From the NCBI GenBank assembly GCA_017448185.1, contig JAFSLX010000061.1:1-64000 (forward strand): DNA of 64,000 nucleotides, in the 5' to 3' direction. The stretch comes from Bacteroidales bacterium. GTDB taxonomy: Bacteria; Bacteroidota; Bacteroidia; Bacteroidales; P3. A program made the translations under genes and the position numbers. Position 1 is the stretch's first letter; the number at the start of each line of letters is the position of its first letter. Below the pieces are notes generated by a model, which was not told where the DNA came from, did no database searches, and saw only the letters and a program-made list of their open reading frames with translations. Of the stretch, positions 53,481 to 61,613 are shown in pieces.

Positions 53481-54515
53481 ATGAAAAAAATTATTGTTGC
53501 CCTGTGTGCTTTCGCAGCATTAAGCCTGAGTTCCTGTAAAAAAGATTCCAATGACCAGATGCAGGAAGGAGTCTACAACCCTGAAGCCCGAATCATGGAG
53601 ATTTACGATGACGGCACACTCGCCGAAAGCTGGAATTGGGCGGACGGACATTTGATGTCTATTAGTACACCGGGCGAAAACGGTAACGAAGAAAAAACCG
53701 TGTTCACCTACAGCGGCAACCGTGTAGCGACAGTAACCACGACTTCACCATTATCAGCCACCGTCACTGTAAATTACACAGGAGACTACGTTTCTTCATT
53801 AGTAGCCAACAGCAATGGCATACAGCTGGTTGATGCAACAGTGGCCCACAACGGAGACCACAAAATAAGCCATGTTGACATGGACATCGACGAGACCATG
53901 ATAAACTATATGATTGGCCTTTTGCAGAATAACAACGATGCGTTCAACCGTCAACCGCTGACTCGCTTGCTGGGGCGTCCAGTAACCGAAGAGCTTGTCC
54001 GTTTTGCCTCGCTCAGCCTGCGTAACGAACGTAAAATCAACGTCGACAGCATTATAGTAGGTCTTGACTTTGCATGGAATGGCAGTAATGTAAGACAAAT
54101 GATTATAACTGCCAACATTAAAGCAGGTGTGACAATGGAAGAAGTTACGCACTTCATTGACCTTGGAGAATATGCCGAAATAGTAGCCTCCATTCCAGGA
54201 GAACAACCGCTTGCCGTGGCCATATCTGATACTATCGACTACACTTACGACAACATGAAAAATCCCTTGCATGGATTTTTGGGTGAATTAAACATCTCTT
54301 CGCTCTCGAAAAACAACTTGCAGACATCACATTCGCATGGTTCAACTGAAATACAACTGACCATCACCCTACCGTTCATCGGAGAACGCCCCTTTAGTCA
54401 AAGCCGCCCCATCAACATCACGACCAGCCTGCAATACACCTACAACGAAACAGGCTTCCCCGTCAAAGTGATTGAGAACAACGAAAAAGAAAAAGAATAT
54501 ATTTATCAGGAATAA
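53481..54515 (+). CDS. Lipoprotein of unknown function (344 aa)
   Basis: The N-terminus [22 protein letters not shown] is a lipoprotein signal with Cys19 as the lipidation site. The rest is predicted beta-rich with a repeating '[11 protein letters not shown] / [13 protein letters not shown]' pattern, which resembles the Bacteroidota DUF4595-type lipoproteins; I cannot confirm the family. The C-terminal strand [26 protein letters not shown] fits the same class. It ends two bases before metG starts, so it may share a transcript with it. Confidence 0.75.
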   Translation: MKKIIVALCAFAALSLSSCKKDSNDQMQEGVYNPEARIMEIYDDGTLAESWNWADGHLMSISTPGENGNEEKTVFTYSGNRVATVTTTSPLSATVTVNYTGDYVSSLVANSNGIQLVDATVAHNGDHKISHVDMDIDETMINYMIGLLQNNNDAFNRQPLTRLLGRPVTEELVRFASLSLRNERKINVDSIIVGLDFAWNGSNVRQMIITANIKAGVTMEEVTHFIDLGEYAEIVASIPGEQPLAVAISDTIDYTYDNMKNPLHGFLGELNISSLSKNNLQTSHSHGSTEIQLTITLPFIGERPFSQSRPINITTSLQYTYNETGFPVKVIENNEKEKEYIYQE

Positions 54516-54516
54516 T

Positions 54517-56577
54517 ATGATTTATACCGAGAAAGACAAGCAATACAAGCGCTACACCGTCACCTCGGCGTTGCCCTACGCCAACGGACCCGTTCATATC
54601 GGACACTTGGCCGGCGTGTATGTGCCCGCCGACGTCTATGTGCGCTACCTCCGTGCCCAGGGCGAGCAAGTGATGTTCATCGGCGGCTCGGACGAGCATG
54701 GCGTTCCCATCACCATCAAGGCACGTAAAGAGGGTTGCACACCTCAGGACATCGTCGACCGTTACCATAAGATTATTAAAGACTCCTTTGCCGAACTCGG
54801 CATCTCGTTCGATATCTACAGCCGCACCTCCAGCAAAGAACACCACGAGACCGCAGCAGCCTACTTCAAGAAACTTTACGAAGAAGGCAAATTTGTAGAG
54901 AAAGTGTCCCAGCAGTACTACGACGAAGAGGCAGGCTGCTTCCTGGCCGATCGGTACATCACCGGCACCTGTCCCCACTGCGGCAACGAGCGCGCCTATG
55001 GCGACCAGTGCGAAGCCTGCGGCACCTCACTCAACGCCACCGACCTTATCAATCCCAAGTCGGCACTTAGCGGCTCAAAACCCGTGCTGAAGGACACCAA
55101 GCACTGGTTCCTCCCGCTTGACCAGGACGAACCCTGGTTGCGCGAATGGATTCTCGAGAGTCACAAAGGCGACTGGAAAACCAACGTCTACGGCCAGTGC
55201 AAGTCGTGGATTGATGCTGGATTGCAACCCCGCGCCGTCACGCGCGACCTCGACTGGGGCGTCAAAGTGCCCATCGAAGGTGCCGACGGCAAGGTGCTCT
55301 ACGTCTGGTTCGACGCCCCCATCGGATACATTTCCTTCACCAAGCAACTCAAAGGCGACGACTGGGAGAAATGGTGGAAAGAGAAGGATACCAAGCTGGT
55401 ACACTTCATCGGCAAAGACAATATCGTCTTCCACTGCATCATCTTCCCATCGATGCTCCACGCCGACGGCAGCTACATCCTGCCAGCCAACGTGCCGGCC
55501 AACGAATTCCTCAACCTCGAGGGCGACAAAATCTCAACCTCGCGCAACTGGGCAGTATGGCTGCACGAGTACCTGCGCGAATTCCCCGGCAAACAGGACG
55601 TGCTGCGCTATACCCTTTGTAGCAATGCCCCCGAAACCAAGGACAACGACTTCACTTGGAAAGATTTCCAACTGAAGAACAATAGCGAGTTGGTCGCTAT
55701 CCTCGGCAACTTCGTCAACCGTACGCTTGTGCTGACCCACAAGTTCTACGGCGGCAAGGTGCCTGCCTGTGGCCCGATGACCGAACTGGAGCAGGAAGTC
55801 ATCAAAGAGATTGCCACTTATCCCGAGCGTATAGGCCGTTCCATCGAGACCTACCGTTTCCGCGAGGCCCTCGCCGAGATGATGAACCTGGCCCGACTGG
55901 GCAACAAATACCTCACCGACACCGAGCCTTGGAAACTCATCAAGACCGACCCCGAGCGCACCGCCACGGTGATGAACCTCTCGCTGCAGATTTGCGCCAA
56001 TCTGGCCATCCTCTGCGCCCCCTTCCTGCCCTTCACGGCCGACAAGATGCACCGCATCATGAACCTCCGTGCCATGGGCTGGCAGGATGCCGGTCACGCC
56101 GACCTCCTCATGGAAGGCCACACCATTGAGCAGCCCGAGCTCCTTTTCGAGCAAATCAGCGACGAGACCATCCAAGCCCAAGTCGACAAACTGCTGAAGA
56201 CCAAGGAACAGAATGCCCTCAACGCATGGAAACCTGCCGAGGTGAAACCGTCGGTAACCATCGACGACTTCGGACGTATGGACATCCGAGTGGGAACCAT
56301 CTTGGAATGCTGCAAGGTGCCGAAAGCCGATAAACTGCTCCAATTCAAGATTGAGGACGGCATGGGTACCCGCACCATCGTCAGCGGCATCGCCAAGTTC
56401 TACCCCGACCCGCAGGCGTTGGTAGGCAAGCAAGTCTGCTTCATCGCCAACTTCCCGCCCCGCAAACTCAAGGGTGTCGAAAGCCAGGGCATGATACTCA
56501 GCGCCGAGGACAAGGATGGCCGTCTGGTCCTCCTCACCCCCAGCGATCTCGTCACCCCCGGCTGCAACGTGGGTTGA
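54517..56577 (+). CDS. metG: Methionyl-tRNA synthetase
   Basis: Charges tRNA-Met. The 686-residue class I enzyme has HIGH as [10 protein letters not shown] (residues 27-30), a four-Cys zinc knuckle (CPHCGN then CEACG, near residue 152), the [11 protein letters not shown] segment and a KMSKS-type loop reading DKISTSRN near residue 336. The C-terminal ~105 residues form an EMAP-like tRNA-binding domain ([32 protein letters not shown]), which promotes dimerisation and tRNA binding. The ATG at 54517 follows the lipoprotein stop by one base. All motifs are intact. Confidence 0.96.
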   Translation: MIYTEKDKQYKRYTVTSALPYANGPVHIGHLAGVYVPADVYVRYLRAQGEQVMFIGGSDEHGVPITIKARKEGCTPQDIVDRYHKIIKDSFAELGISFDIYSRTSSKEHHETAAAYFKKLYEEGKFVEKVSQQYYDEEAGCFLADRYITGTCPHCGNERAYGDQCEACGTSLNATDLINPKSALSGSKPVLKDTKHWFLPLDQDEPWLREWILESHKGDWKTNVYGQCKSWIDAGLQPRAVTRDLDWGVKVPIEGADGKVLYVWFDAPIGYISFTKQLKGDDWEKWWKEKDTKLVHFIGKDNIVFHCIIFPSMLHADGSYILPANVPANEFLNLEGDKISTSRNWAVWLHEYLREFPGKQDVLRYTLCSNAPETKDNDFTWKDFQLKNNSELVAILGNFVNRTLVLTHKFYGGKVPACGPMTELEQEVIKEIATYPERIGRSIETYRFREALAEMMNLARLGNKYLTDTEPWKLIKTDPERTATVMNLSLQICANLAILCAPFLPFTADKMHRIMNLRAMGWQDAGHADLLMEGHTIEQPELLFEQISDETIQAQVDKLLKTKEQNALNAWKPAEVKPSVTIDDFGRMDIRVGTILECCKVPKADKLLQFKIEDGMGTRTIVSGIAKFYPDPQALVGKQVCFIANFPPRKLKGVESQGMILSAEDKDGRLVLLTPSDLVTPGCNVG

Positions 56578-56606
56578 TAATTGCAACCTTTTGTAAAATA
56601 TGTAAT

Positions 56607-56903
56607 ATGAGAAGCACACAAGACATATTGGCATTGTTGGATGGCTTTATGCCCTATGCCGAAAACCGTTATGGCATCAAACGAATTGGGGTGTTTGGCT
56701 CGGTGGCCCGTGGTGAGCAGAGCGACGACAGCGATGTCGACATCTGCTATGAGGGTCGTGCCTTGTCGCTCCTCACCATGGATCTTTTGCAAAGCGAATT
56801 AGAGAATCTTCTGGGGTGTAAAGTGGACACTGTCAGGGTGCGTGAAAATATGAACCCCGTGCTTCGCGAACGAATCAGAAAGGAGGGAATGTATGTACGA
56901 TAA
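56607..56903 (+). CDS. mntA: MntA-type nucleotidyltransferase antitoxin
   Basis: A 98-residue minimal nucleotidyltransferase. The catalytic GSx10DxD motif is complete: Gly31-Ser32, Asp43 and Asp45 in GSVARGEQSDDSDVD. In HEPN/MNT toxin-antitoxin pairs this enzyme adds AMP to a tyrosine of the HEPN toxin and so blocks it. The gene overlaps the downstream HEPN gene by 11 bases, the usual tight pairing. It begins the accessory segment after metG, 29 bases away. Confidence 0.88.
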   Translation: MRSTQDILALLDGFMPYAENRYGIKRIGVFGSVARGEQSDDSDVDICYEGRALSLLTMDLLQSELENLLGCKVDTVRVRENMNPVLRERIRKEGMYVR

Positions 56904-57261
56904 AGAGTTGGTGTCGAGTAGTCTCACACAGATACAGACCTTGTTGGATACCATCACCGAGCGTTCGGCGAAAGTGAACGACATAGACGACTTTCTCACA
57001 TCCCCCAGTGGCATGTTGCTTCTCGATGCCGTCTGCATGAATTTAATTGCCCTTGGCGAGGCTGTCAAGAACCTCGAAAAAGTGTCAAATGGCGAATTGC
57101 TACCTAAATACAACCAAATCTATTGGGGAGGAATCATGCGGATGAGAGACAAAATAGCACATCATTATTTTGAGGTTGATGCAGAAGTGGTACTCTTAAC
57201 CATTAAAGAAGACATCCCACAAGTGAAGGCTGCTATTGAACAAATGATAAATGAATTATAA
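56893..57261 (+). CDS. hepT: HepT-type HEPN toxin (DUF86)
   Basis: A 122-residue all-helical HEPN-family RNase. The RX4HXY motif is intact: Arg85, His90 and Tyr92 in RDKIAHHYF. Arg and His act in RNA cleavage, and Tyr92 is the expected AMP acceptor for the MNT partner. A second typical feature is the helix LLLDAVCMNLIALGEAVKNL. The first codons overlap the MNT gene. No degradation is seen, so the pair looks functional; it may act in plasmid/island stability or phage defence. Confidence 0.88.
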   Translation: MYDKELVSSSLTQIQTLLDTITERSAKVNDIDDFLTSPSGMLLLDAVCMNLIALGEAVKNLEKVSNGELLPKYNQIYWGGIMRMRDKIAHHYFEVDAEVVLLTIKEDIPQVKAAIEQMINEL

Positions 57262-57343
57262 TCTTTGCACCGTGAAACAGAAATGATGGATATGACATAA
57301 AAAACAACATATAGTAGAAGATGAACGATTAATAACATAGCGT

Positions 57344-57587
57344 TTGCTATTTGTTCCGACCCAGTCTGAAACGTGGAACTTTCATCAAGGGCTCAAAGGA
57401 TGACAAAGGCAGATGCTCGCCGATAGGCGAGTATTTTGGTCTTTCCTTTGAGAGGTATTCCACGACCGCAGACTGGGAGACGAGATTGCTCGCCTTCTTT
57501 TTTGTCTACGGTCGTCGGAAAGCGCTCAAGGAATCGGTAGCAGGCCTGAGGATGCGGACGTCCTCGTCCGCAAGAAACAAATAGCAA
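57344..57587. repeat. 244-base element of nested inverted repeats (structured RNA or MITE-like)
   Basis: The ends are a perfect 12-bp inverted repeat, TTGCTATTTGTT (57344-57355) and AACAAATAGCAA (57576-57587). Inside is a long hairpin with successive stems: CCCAGTCTG (57360) with CAGACTGGG (57469), CGTGGAA (57372) with TTCCACG (57458), CTCAAAGGA (57392) with TCCTTTGAG (57444), and ATGCTCGCC (57413) with GGCGAGTAT (57426) around a GATA loop. CGAG-ATTG-CTCG (57481-57492) plus a T-run (57498-57503) looks like a terminator. Bases 57504-57535 resemble a third, diverged copy of one arm, and TGCGGACG/CGTCCGCA forms a last hairpin (57553-57572). No gene is credible here; 57262-57343 shows nothing else. 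Confidence 0.75.
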
Positions 57588-57588
57588 C

Positions 57589-57816
57589 ATGCAGATACAC
57601 ATAGGCAACCTAATCCGAGACGAACTCCGTCGACAAGGTCACACTAACGAGTGGCTTGCCGACCAAATCGGTGTCACTCCTCGCACCTTGCAGCGCATAT
57701 ACAACAAGCCTTCCATCGACACCCAGTTGCTGCTCCGCATCAGCCAGACCCTCCACAGCGACCTCTTCCAACCTTACACCCAAGCCCTCTCCACCATGAC
57801 AGATGTTGTCGCATGA
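57589..57816 (+). CDS. Small XRE-like helix-turn-helix protein (75 aa)
   Basis: A 75-residue DNA-binding protein. The helix-turn-helix reads EWLADQIGVTPRTLQRIYNKPSIDTQLLLRIS, the Cro/C1 (XRE) pattern with a slightly unusual recognition helix (TPRTLQRIY). There is no second domain. Its ATG lies one base after the inverted-repeat element, and its last six codons are part of an 18-bp perfect palindrome (57793-57832), which could be its own binding site. It might be an orphan regulator, an antitoxin or a remnant of a mobile element; no partner gene is evident. Confidence 0.75.
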   Translation: MQIHIGNLIRDELRRQGHTNEWLADQIGVTPRTLQRIYNKPSIDTQLLLRISQTLHSDLFQPYTQALSTMTDVVA

Positions 57817-57832
57817 CAACATCTGTCATGGT
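57793..57832. repeat. 18-bp perfect palindrome at the 3' end of the HTH gene
   Basis: ACCATGACAGATGTTGTC (57793-57810) and its exact complement (57815-57832) around GCAT. The stem covers the stop codon of the HTH gene. No T-run follows, so an operator, mRNA-stability hairpin or recombination site is as likely as a terminator. Confidence 0.9.
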
Positions 57833-57851
57833 ATGAATGAGATAATGTCCG

Positions 57852-57859
57852 TATTTTTG
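57852..57859 (+). promoter_or_regulatory. -7 box before the AT-rich membrane-protein gene
   Basis: TATTTTTG fits TAnnTTTG and lies 20 bases before the ATG at 57880, only 19 bases after the palindrome. No clear -33 TTTG is seen. Confidence 0.55.
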
Positions 57860-57879
57860 CAGTCGAGAAAGGCAACACC

Positions 57880-59016
57880 ATGTGCAAAAAACAGGAGAAT
57901 AAAAAAGGAAGGTGTCTCACATCAGCCAAATCTTATATCATTAAGATTGTGATGTGTATTGTTTTGCTGTCACTTATATTCTTTGTGTATTACAAATGGG
58001 TGACTATTCCTGTTCATAAACATTACTATCACGCAGAGCACCTTCTGTCAAACAATGGAGACATACCAGTCCAGTCGTCCCTTGCTGTGTATGATAACAA
58101 GGGCTTCTCCAAGTATAATAATTTACCAGAAGACTATGGAACATGCGTAAAAAAATTCTATAGTCAGTTCTATGGTTTTAGTTCAACATCGGGGCTAAAT
58201 GATTCACTGCAAACACAATATTTATCAAAACCAATATATAAGGATAAAAGCATTGCGGACATACTTGGTCCAGAATTATATCAAAAGTTGTGTGACTATT
58301 GCACAGAAAACAACATTGATATAGATGCATACAATAGGAGCGGTCAATTATTCTATTTCTGTCATCTGCATAATGCTAAGTTTTTCCATAAACAAAAAAC
58401 AGGAATAACAAGAGCTGGCGGCAGTATATACATTCAAGGGACAAACGATTCATTCCTGTCATCACTTAAAGGGAGTGAGGATTACCGCAAATTACCATTC
58501 GATATCGACTCTTGCACAAGGATAAGCAAGAAACTATTGAGGTCTAATGGATACAAAACGATACAAGAAGGATTTGTCTTGAAATTAGATATGAATGATT
58601 GGGTTACAGGTGGAAATAATCTTAAACCACTAAACTTATTACCCAAGACACTTATGTTAGAAGATATCACCCAAGCGTATTACGAAATTACTTTGCGGTC
58701 AAAGTCCATACCTGATATGAATATGACAATGGAGTTTAACGGTGCGATAGACTGCAAGATGCAGCATGATGCCTGCAACACTGGTGAATGGAAAACATGC
58801 ATGAGTTCGGTTGCTATGACAAACCACTTCAAGTTTGCTCCTACCTATGAAAATGGACTTGTTTGTGTCTCATTTAACGACATGGAGAATATTCAGGCTT
58901 GGAGGTTAGTGGTATTAGGTGCGCTGTCTTCAATGGTATTCTCATATATGGCACTCTGCACCGGCAAATTGTTAAGACTCTTGCGTAGGAAAGGATTACA
59001 TTGTAAAAAGCATTAA
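57880..59016 (+). CDS. Membrane protein of unknown function (378 aa), AT-rich
   Basis: A 378-residue protein with one hydrophobic segment near each end (about residues 19-39, IIKIVMCIVLLSLIFFVYY, and about 340-362), so a large loop of about 300 residues lies on one side of the membrane. The loop contains several cysteines (for example CDYCTEN, CKMQHDACN) and aromatic residues but no motif I recognise. The tail is basic and cysteine-containing (RLLRRKGLHCKKH). The gene is clearly richer in A and T than the core genes around it, which suggests recent transfer. No function can be assigned. Confidence 0.7.
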   Translation: MCKKQENKKGRCLTSAKSYIIKIVMCIVLLSLIFFVYYKWVTIPVHKHYYHAEHLLSNNGDIPVQSSLAVYDNKGFSKYNNLPEDYGTCVKKFYSQFYGFSSTSGLNDSLQTQYLSKPIYKDKSIADILGPELYQKLCDYCTENNIDIDAYNRSGQLFYFCHLHNAKFFHKQKTGITRAGGSIYIQGTNDSFLSSLKGSEDYRKLPFDIDSCTRISKKLLRSNGYKTIQEGFVLKLDMNDWVTGGNNLKPLNLLPKTLMLEDITQAYYEITLRSKSIPDMNMTMEFNGAIDCKMQHDACNTGEWKTCMSSVAMTNHFKFAPTYENGLVCVSFNDMENIQAWRLVVLGALSSMVFSYMALCTGKLLRLLRRKGLHCKKH

Positions 59017-59047
59017 ACCATAATATTAACTCTAAAAACGATCAATC

Positions 59048-59563
59048 ATGAAAAGACTTAAAGCATTAGTTGTGCTTGCTTGCATAACGATGGGATTCGC
59101 CAATGTGGCGAGAGGGCAAGTGTATAGTAGTGGTTATTATTACTATCATTCGGAAACCGATGATGAGATGCTTATATTAAAATTCAATGGAAGAACAGCC
59201 ACTTTTCGCACTTCAAATGGCCCATTGTCTGAAAGTATAGTAAGGAGTAATTTAAAAAGAGATCCTAATTACTATGAACAAGATTTTTCTGGGGGTTATA
59301 AAGGTAGTTTATTCCAGGATATATATGAATATTATTCAACAAAAGGAGACTATACGATATACAGATATGGAAGTAAAAGCTGGGCAGGAGGGCAAATGAC
59401 CCTTATGGGATATCAACCAACATATGTAACAACCTGGTATTATATTGCTGTGTCATCTAATAAAGAGACTATATTGCAATGGATAGAAGATGGTTCTAAA
59501 CGTAGATTTGTCAAGGTGGATAAAAGCTTTTACCTACCAAAAGATGATTTCTTCGATGAATAG
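59048..59563 (+). CDS. Exported protein of unknown function (171 aa)
   Basis: A 171-residue protein with a signal peptide (MKRLKALVVLACITMGFANV, cleavage after ARG before Gln24). The mature part is Tyr- and Ser-rich (SSGYYYYHSE at its start) and has a beta-rich pattern (MLILKFNGRTATFRT, YTIYRYGSKSWAGG). It has no cysteine in the mature part and no recognised domain. It is AT-rich like the gene before it. It overlaps the next gene by eight bases and may form an operon with it. Confidence 0.7.
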   Translation: MKRLKALVVLACITMGFANVARGQVYSSGYYYYHSETDDEMLILKFNGRTATFRTSNGPLSESIVRSNLKRDPNYYEQDFSGGYKGSLFQDIYEYYSTKGDYTIYRYGSKSWAGGQMTLMGYQPTYVTTWYYIAVSSNKETILQWIEDGSKRRFVKVDKSFYLPKDDFFDE

Positions 59564-60248
59564 CAAAACATTCTTACTGGTCGCCCTATTATTGTCTTGT
59601 ACAAACTTGTTTGCACAGGAAGTGTCATACTATAAGCTCGTGCGTGCCAATTCTAACAGAGATGTATCTGGAGGTCAATTCATCACTTTTATCGGAAAGC
59701 AATGCTATGAGTCCAATCGGCATGGCGTAAGTGTTGATAACGGGAGATTGACCCTCAACAGCAACTACAGCAACGCACAGTACACCACCTATCAAGGCTC
59801 CAGCTATTGGGGCAGCAGCACTACATTCAAATTCAACGCAGACAAGAGTGTGCTGAATGTGGTGCTGGACAATGGCGACATTTATGTATATAAACGTGCT
59901 ACACCGCCGGCAGGGGCGACCACCTGCTCGCTAATTCGTCAAAGAAGTAGTTCTTCCAGTAGTGGCTATACGCCTCCGCCAACATACCAGGTGCAGCAAT
60001 ATCCGCAGCAGTATCCGCAGCAGCAATACCAATACCCACAACAGCAAAATCCAACGCCGACACAGCAGCAACCACAACCGCAACAAAAGAAAATATGCAA
60101 GTGGTGCAATGGATCACGGAGAATCAGCAAGGAGGATGGTTTCTCATTAGGTATGGAGAAAAAGTATTGTTCAGAATGTGGACAGACTGTATTTCAAGGC
60201 CATTATCATATAGACTGCCCTTATTGCCACGGCACAGGATACGAATAA
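59556..60248 (+). CDS. Exported protein with Gln-rich linker and DnaJ-like zinc-binding C-terminus
   Basis: A 230-residue protein. Residues 1-20 are a signal peptide (LFA before Gln21), although Cys15 could instead serve as a weak lipobox. The N-terminal half resembles the mature part of the upstream protein in pattern (SYYKLVRANSNRD, then YWGSSTTFKFNADKSVLNVV). A Pro/Gln/Tyr-rich linker (YPQQ repeats, about residues 150-185) joins it to a C-terminal zinc-knuckle segment with CKWCNG, CSECGQ and CPYCHGTGYE, similar to the DnaJ CxxCxGxG repeats. A zinc knuckle outside the cytoplasm is unusual. The start at 59556 is the one that opens the signal peptide; 59544 is the alternative. Confidence 0.72.
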   Translation: MNSKTFLLVALLLSCTNLFAQEVSYYKLVRANSNRDVSGGQFITFIGKQCYESNRHGVSVDNGRLTLNSNYSNAQYTTYQGSSYWGSSTTFKFNADKSVLNVVLDNGDIYVYKRATPPAGATTCSLIRQRSSSSSSGYTPPPTYQVQQYPQQYPQQQYQYPQQQNPTPTQQQPQPQQKKICKWCNGSRRISKEDGFSLGMEKKYCSECGQTVFQGHYHIDCPYCHGTGYE

Positions 60249-60291
60249 AGGTATCAGAACTATCCAAAACCACAGGTAGGAATATCTTTTC

Positions 60292-60350
60292 ATTGGTCGC
60301 ATGGAGTTTAAAAGATCCAGTGCGACCAATTTCTTCTCTGTTTTATTATG
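60292..60350 (+). terminator. Terminator-like hairpin after the accessory segment
   Basis: ATTGGTCGCA (60292-60301) pairs with TGCGACCAAT (60321-60330), and the loop contains a further TGGA/TCCA pair. A T-rich stretch follows (60331-60347). It closes the AT-rich block. Confidence 0.7.
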
Positions 60351-60423
60351 CTTATTCTTAATGCATTGTAGCCCATGAGGAAAATTATGTGAAGATTGCG
60401 GAATTTTACTCGGTGAAAGGTTG

Positions 60424-60431
60424 TATTTTTG
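60424..60431 (+). promoter_or_regulatory. -7 box of the Ser/Arg-rich protein gene
   Basis: TATTTTTG fits TAnnTTTG. The leader of about 45 bases ends in AAAGGAG (60467-60473), eight bases before the ATG at 60481, a good Shine-Dalgarno match that is uncommon in this phylum. Confidence 0.6.
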
Positions 60432-60480
60432 CATCAGAAAACGAATGCAGAAATAAACAAAAAAAGAAAGGAGTAACGAT

Positions 60481-61539
60481 ATGAAAACTTCAAAATGGAT
60501 AACCTTAGTGATGATGGGCCTTGCGCTCAGCGCAACTCCTGCACTGGCACAGCGCGGTGGCGGCAGTCGCGGTGGTGGCGGCAGCCACAGCAGCTCGTCG
60601 ATGAGCAGCAGCCGCAGCAGCGGTGGCGGCCACAGCTCGTTCAGCAGCAGCTCGAGCCGTAGCAGTTCGAGCAGTTCCTCCAGCCGCAGCTCATTTAGCA
60701 GCCGCAGCTCGTCCGACCGTAGCAGCAGCTTCAGAAACTCGAACCGTAGCGACACCCCGCGCAGCTCAAGCATCCGCTCAGGCGTTCCTTCACGCAGCGA
60801 AGGTGTCCGTTCCAGCACCTCCTCGCCCCGTGGCGAAGGCATCCACTCCTCAGCTTCGGCACGCAGCGAGCGCGTCCGCGCCAATACTGCCGACCGCACC
60901 AGCCGCGGCATCAGCTCGTCGATGGGCGGCGCCCGTCAGGCCGGTACCATTTCGAGCACCGACCGCAAAGCAGGCCGTCCCACTGCTCCCTCGAGCAGCA
61001 ACGCAGGCGGTATGAACAGCCCGCATCCCGGTGTACGCGACGGCGGCTATGCACGCCCCGGCCACCCCGGCGGCTATCTGCCCCCCGCAGCACGCCCGAT
61101 TCACCCTGCCCCCTACTTCCACCACCCCTGGCACGGCTATGTGGTGCACTGCCACCCCATCTTCTGGGATCCGCTGCCCCCGCGTCCCTGGTACTGGCCC
61201 GGATTCTGGGTGTACTGCAACAGCTACTGGTATGACTACCACGTGACCGATGTGGTTGTGGTGCACGACTACGTGGAGCAGACCTACAAGGTTGACCTCG
61301 TCACCTACGGCATCAGCGGCGACATCATGTACGCCATCGTCAAAGACCACGGCGACACCTACCTGCAGGTCTACGACAAGGACGACCACCTGCTGGCCGA
61401 ACAGAAGATTCACCGCAAATACTGCAACATGGTGATCGATGCCGAGAACGGCGGTTGCTGGATTAGCAAGAAGCACAACAAAGACGCCCTCCTCTTCATC
61501 TGGGCCGACAACCAGCTCCTCATCTACGAGGCCGACTAA
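60481..61539 (+). CDS. Ser/Arg-rich exported protein (352 aa)
   Basis: A signal peptide (ALA before Gln24) is followed by a low-complexity region of about 150 residues made almost only of Ser, Arg, Gly and Asn (SSSSSRSS-type runs), then a Pro/His/Trp-rich stretch (YFHHPWHGYVVHCHPIFW, PRPWYWPGFWVYC) and a C-terminal beta-rich domain of about 90 residues (VEQTYKVDLVTYGI, DTYLQVYDKDDHLLAEQKI). The C-terminal part looks like a folded domain; I do not recognise it. The basic, disordered part might bind anionic polymers or nucleic acid outside the cell (inference). The gene has its own promoter and is separated by a bidirectional terminator from the convergent aminotransferase gene. Confidence 0.8.
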   Translation: MKTSKWITLVMMGLALSATPALAQRGGGSRGGGGSHSSSSMSSSRSSGGGHSSFSSSSSRSSSSSSSSRSSFSSRSSSDRSSSFRNSNRSDTPRSSSIRSGVPSRSEGVRSSTSSPRGEGIHSSASARSERVRANTADRTSRGISSSMGGARQAGTISSTDRKAGRPTAPSSSNAGGMNSPHPGVRDGGYARPGHPGGYLPPAARPIHPAPYFHHPWHGYVVHCHPIFWDPLPPRPWYWPGFWVYCNSYWYDYHVTDVVVVHDYVEQTYKVDLVTYGISGDIMYAIVKDHGDTYLQVYDKDDHLLAEQKIHRKYCNMVIDAENGGCWISKKHNKDALLFIWADNQLLIYEAD

Positions 61540-61558
61540 ACGAAACAAACACACACAT

Positions 61559-61589
61559 AAAAAAGCCCTGGCATTTGCCAGGGCTTTTT
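61559..61589. terminator. Bidirectional Rho-independent terminator
   Basis: GCCCTGGCA (61565-61573), a two-base spacer and TGCCAGGGC (61576-61584), flanked by A6 on the left and T5 on the right. It serves the plus-strand Ser/Arg-rich gene and the minus-strand aminotransferase gene. Confidence 0.93.
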
Positions 61590-61613
61590 CGTTTTGCATA
61601 TTCGGTCAAGGAC

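Noticed and set aside
57351..57584. A 77-codon frame inside the inverted-repeat element
   Set aside because: It lies wholly within the nested stems, and its composition follows the repeats rather than a protein.
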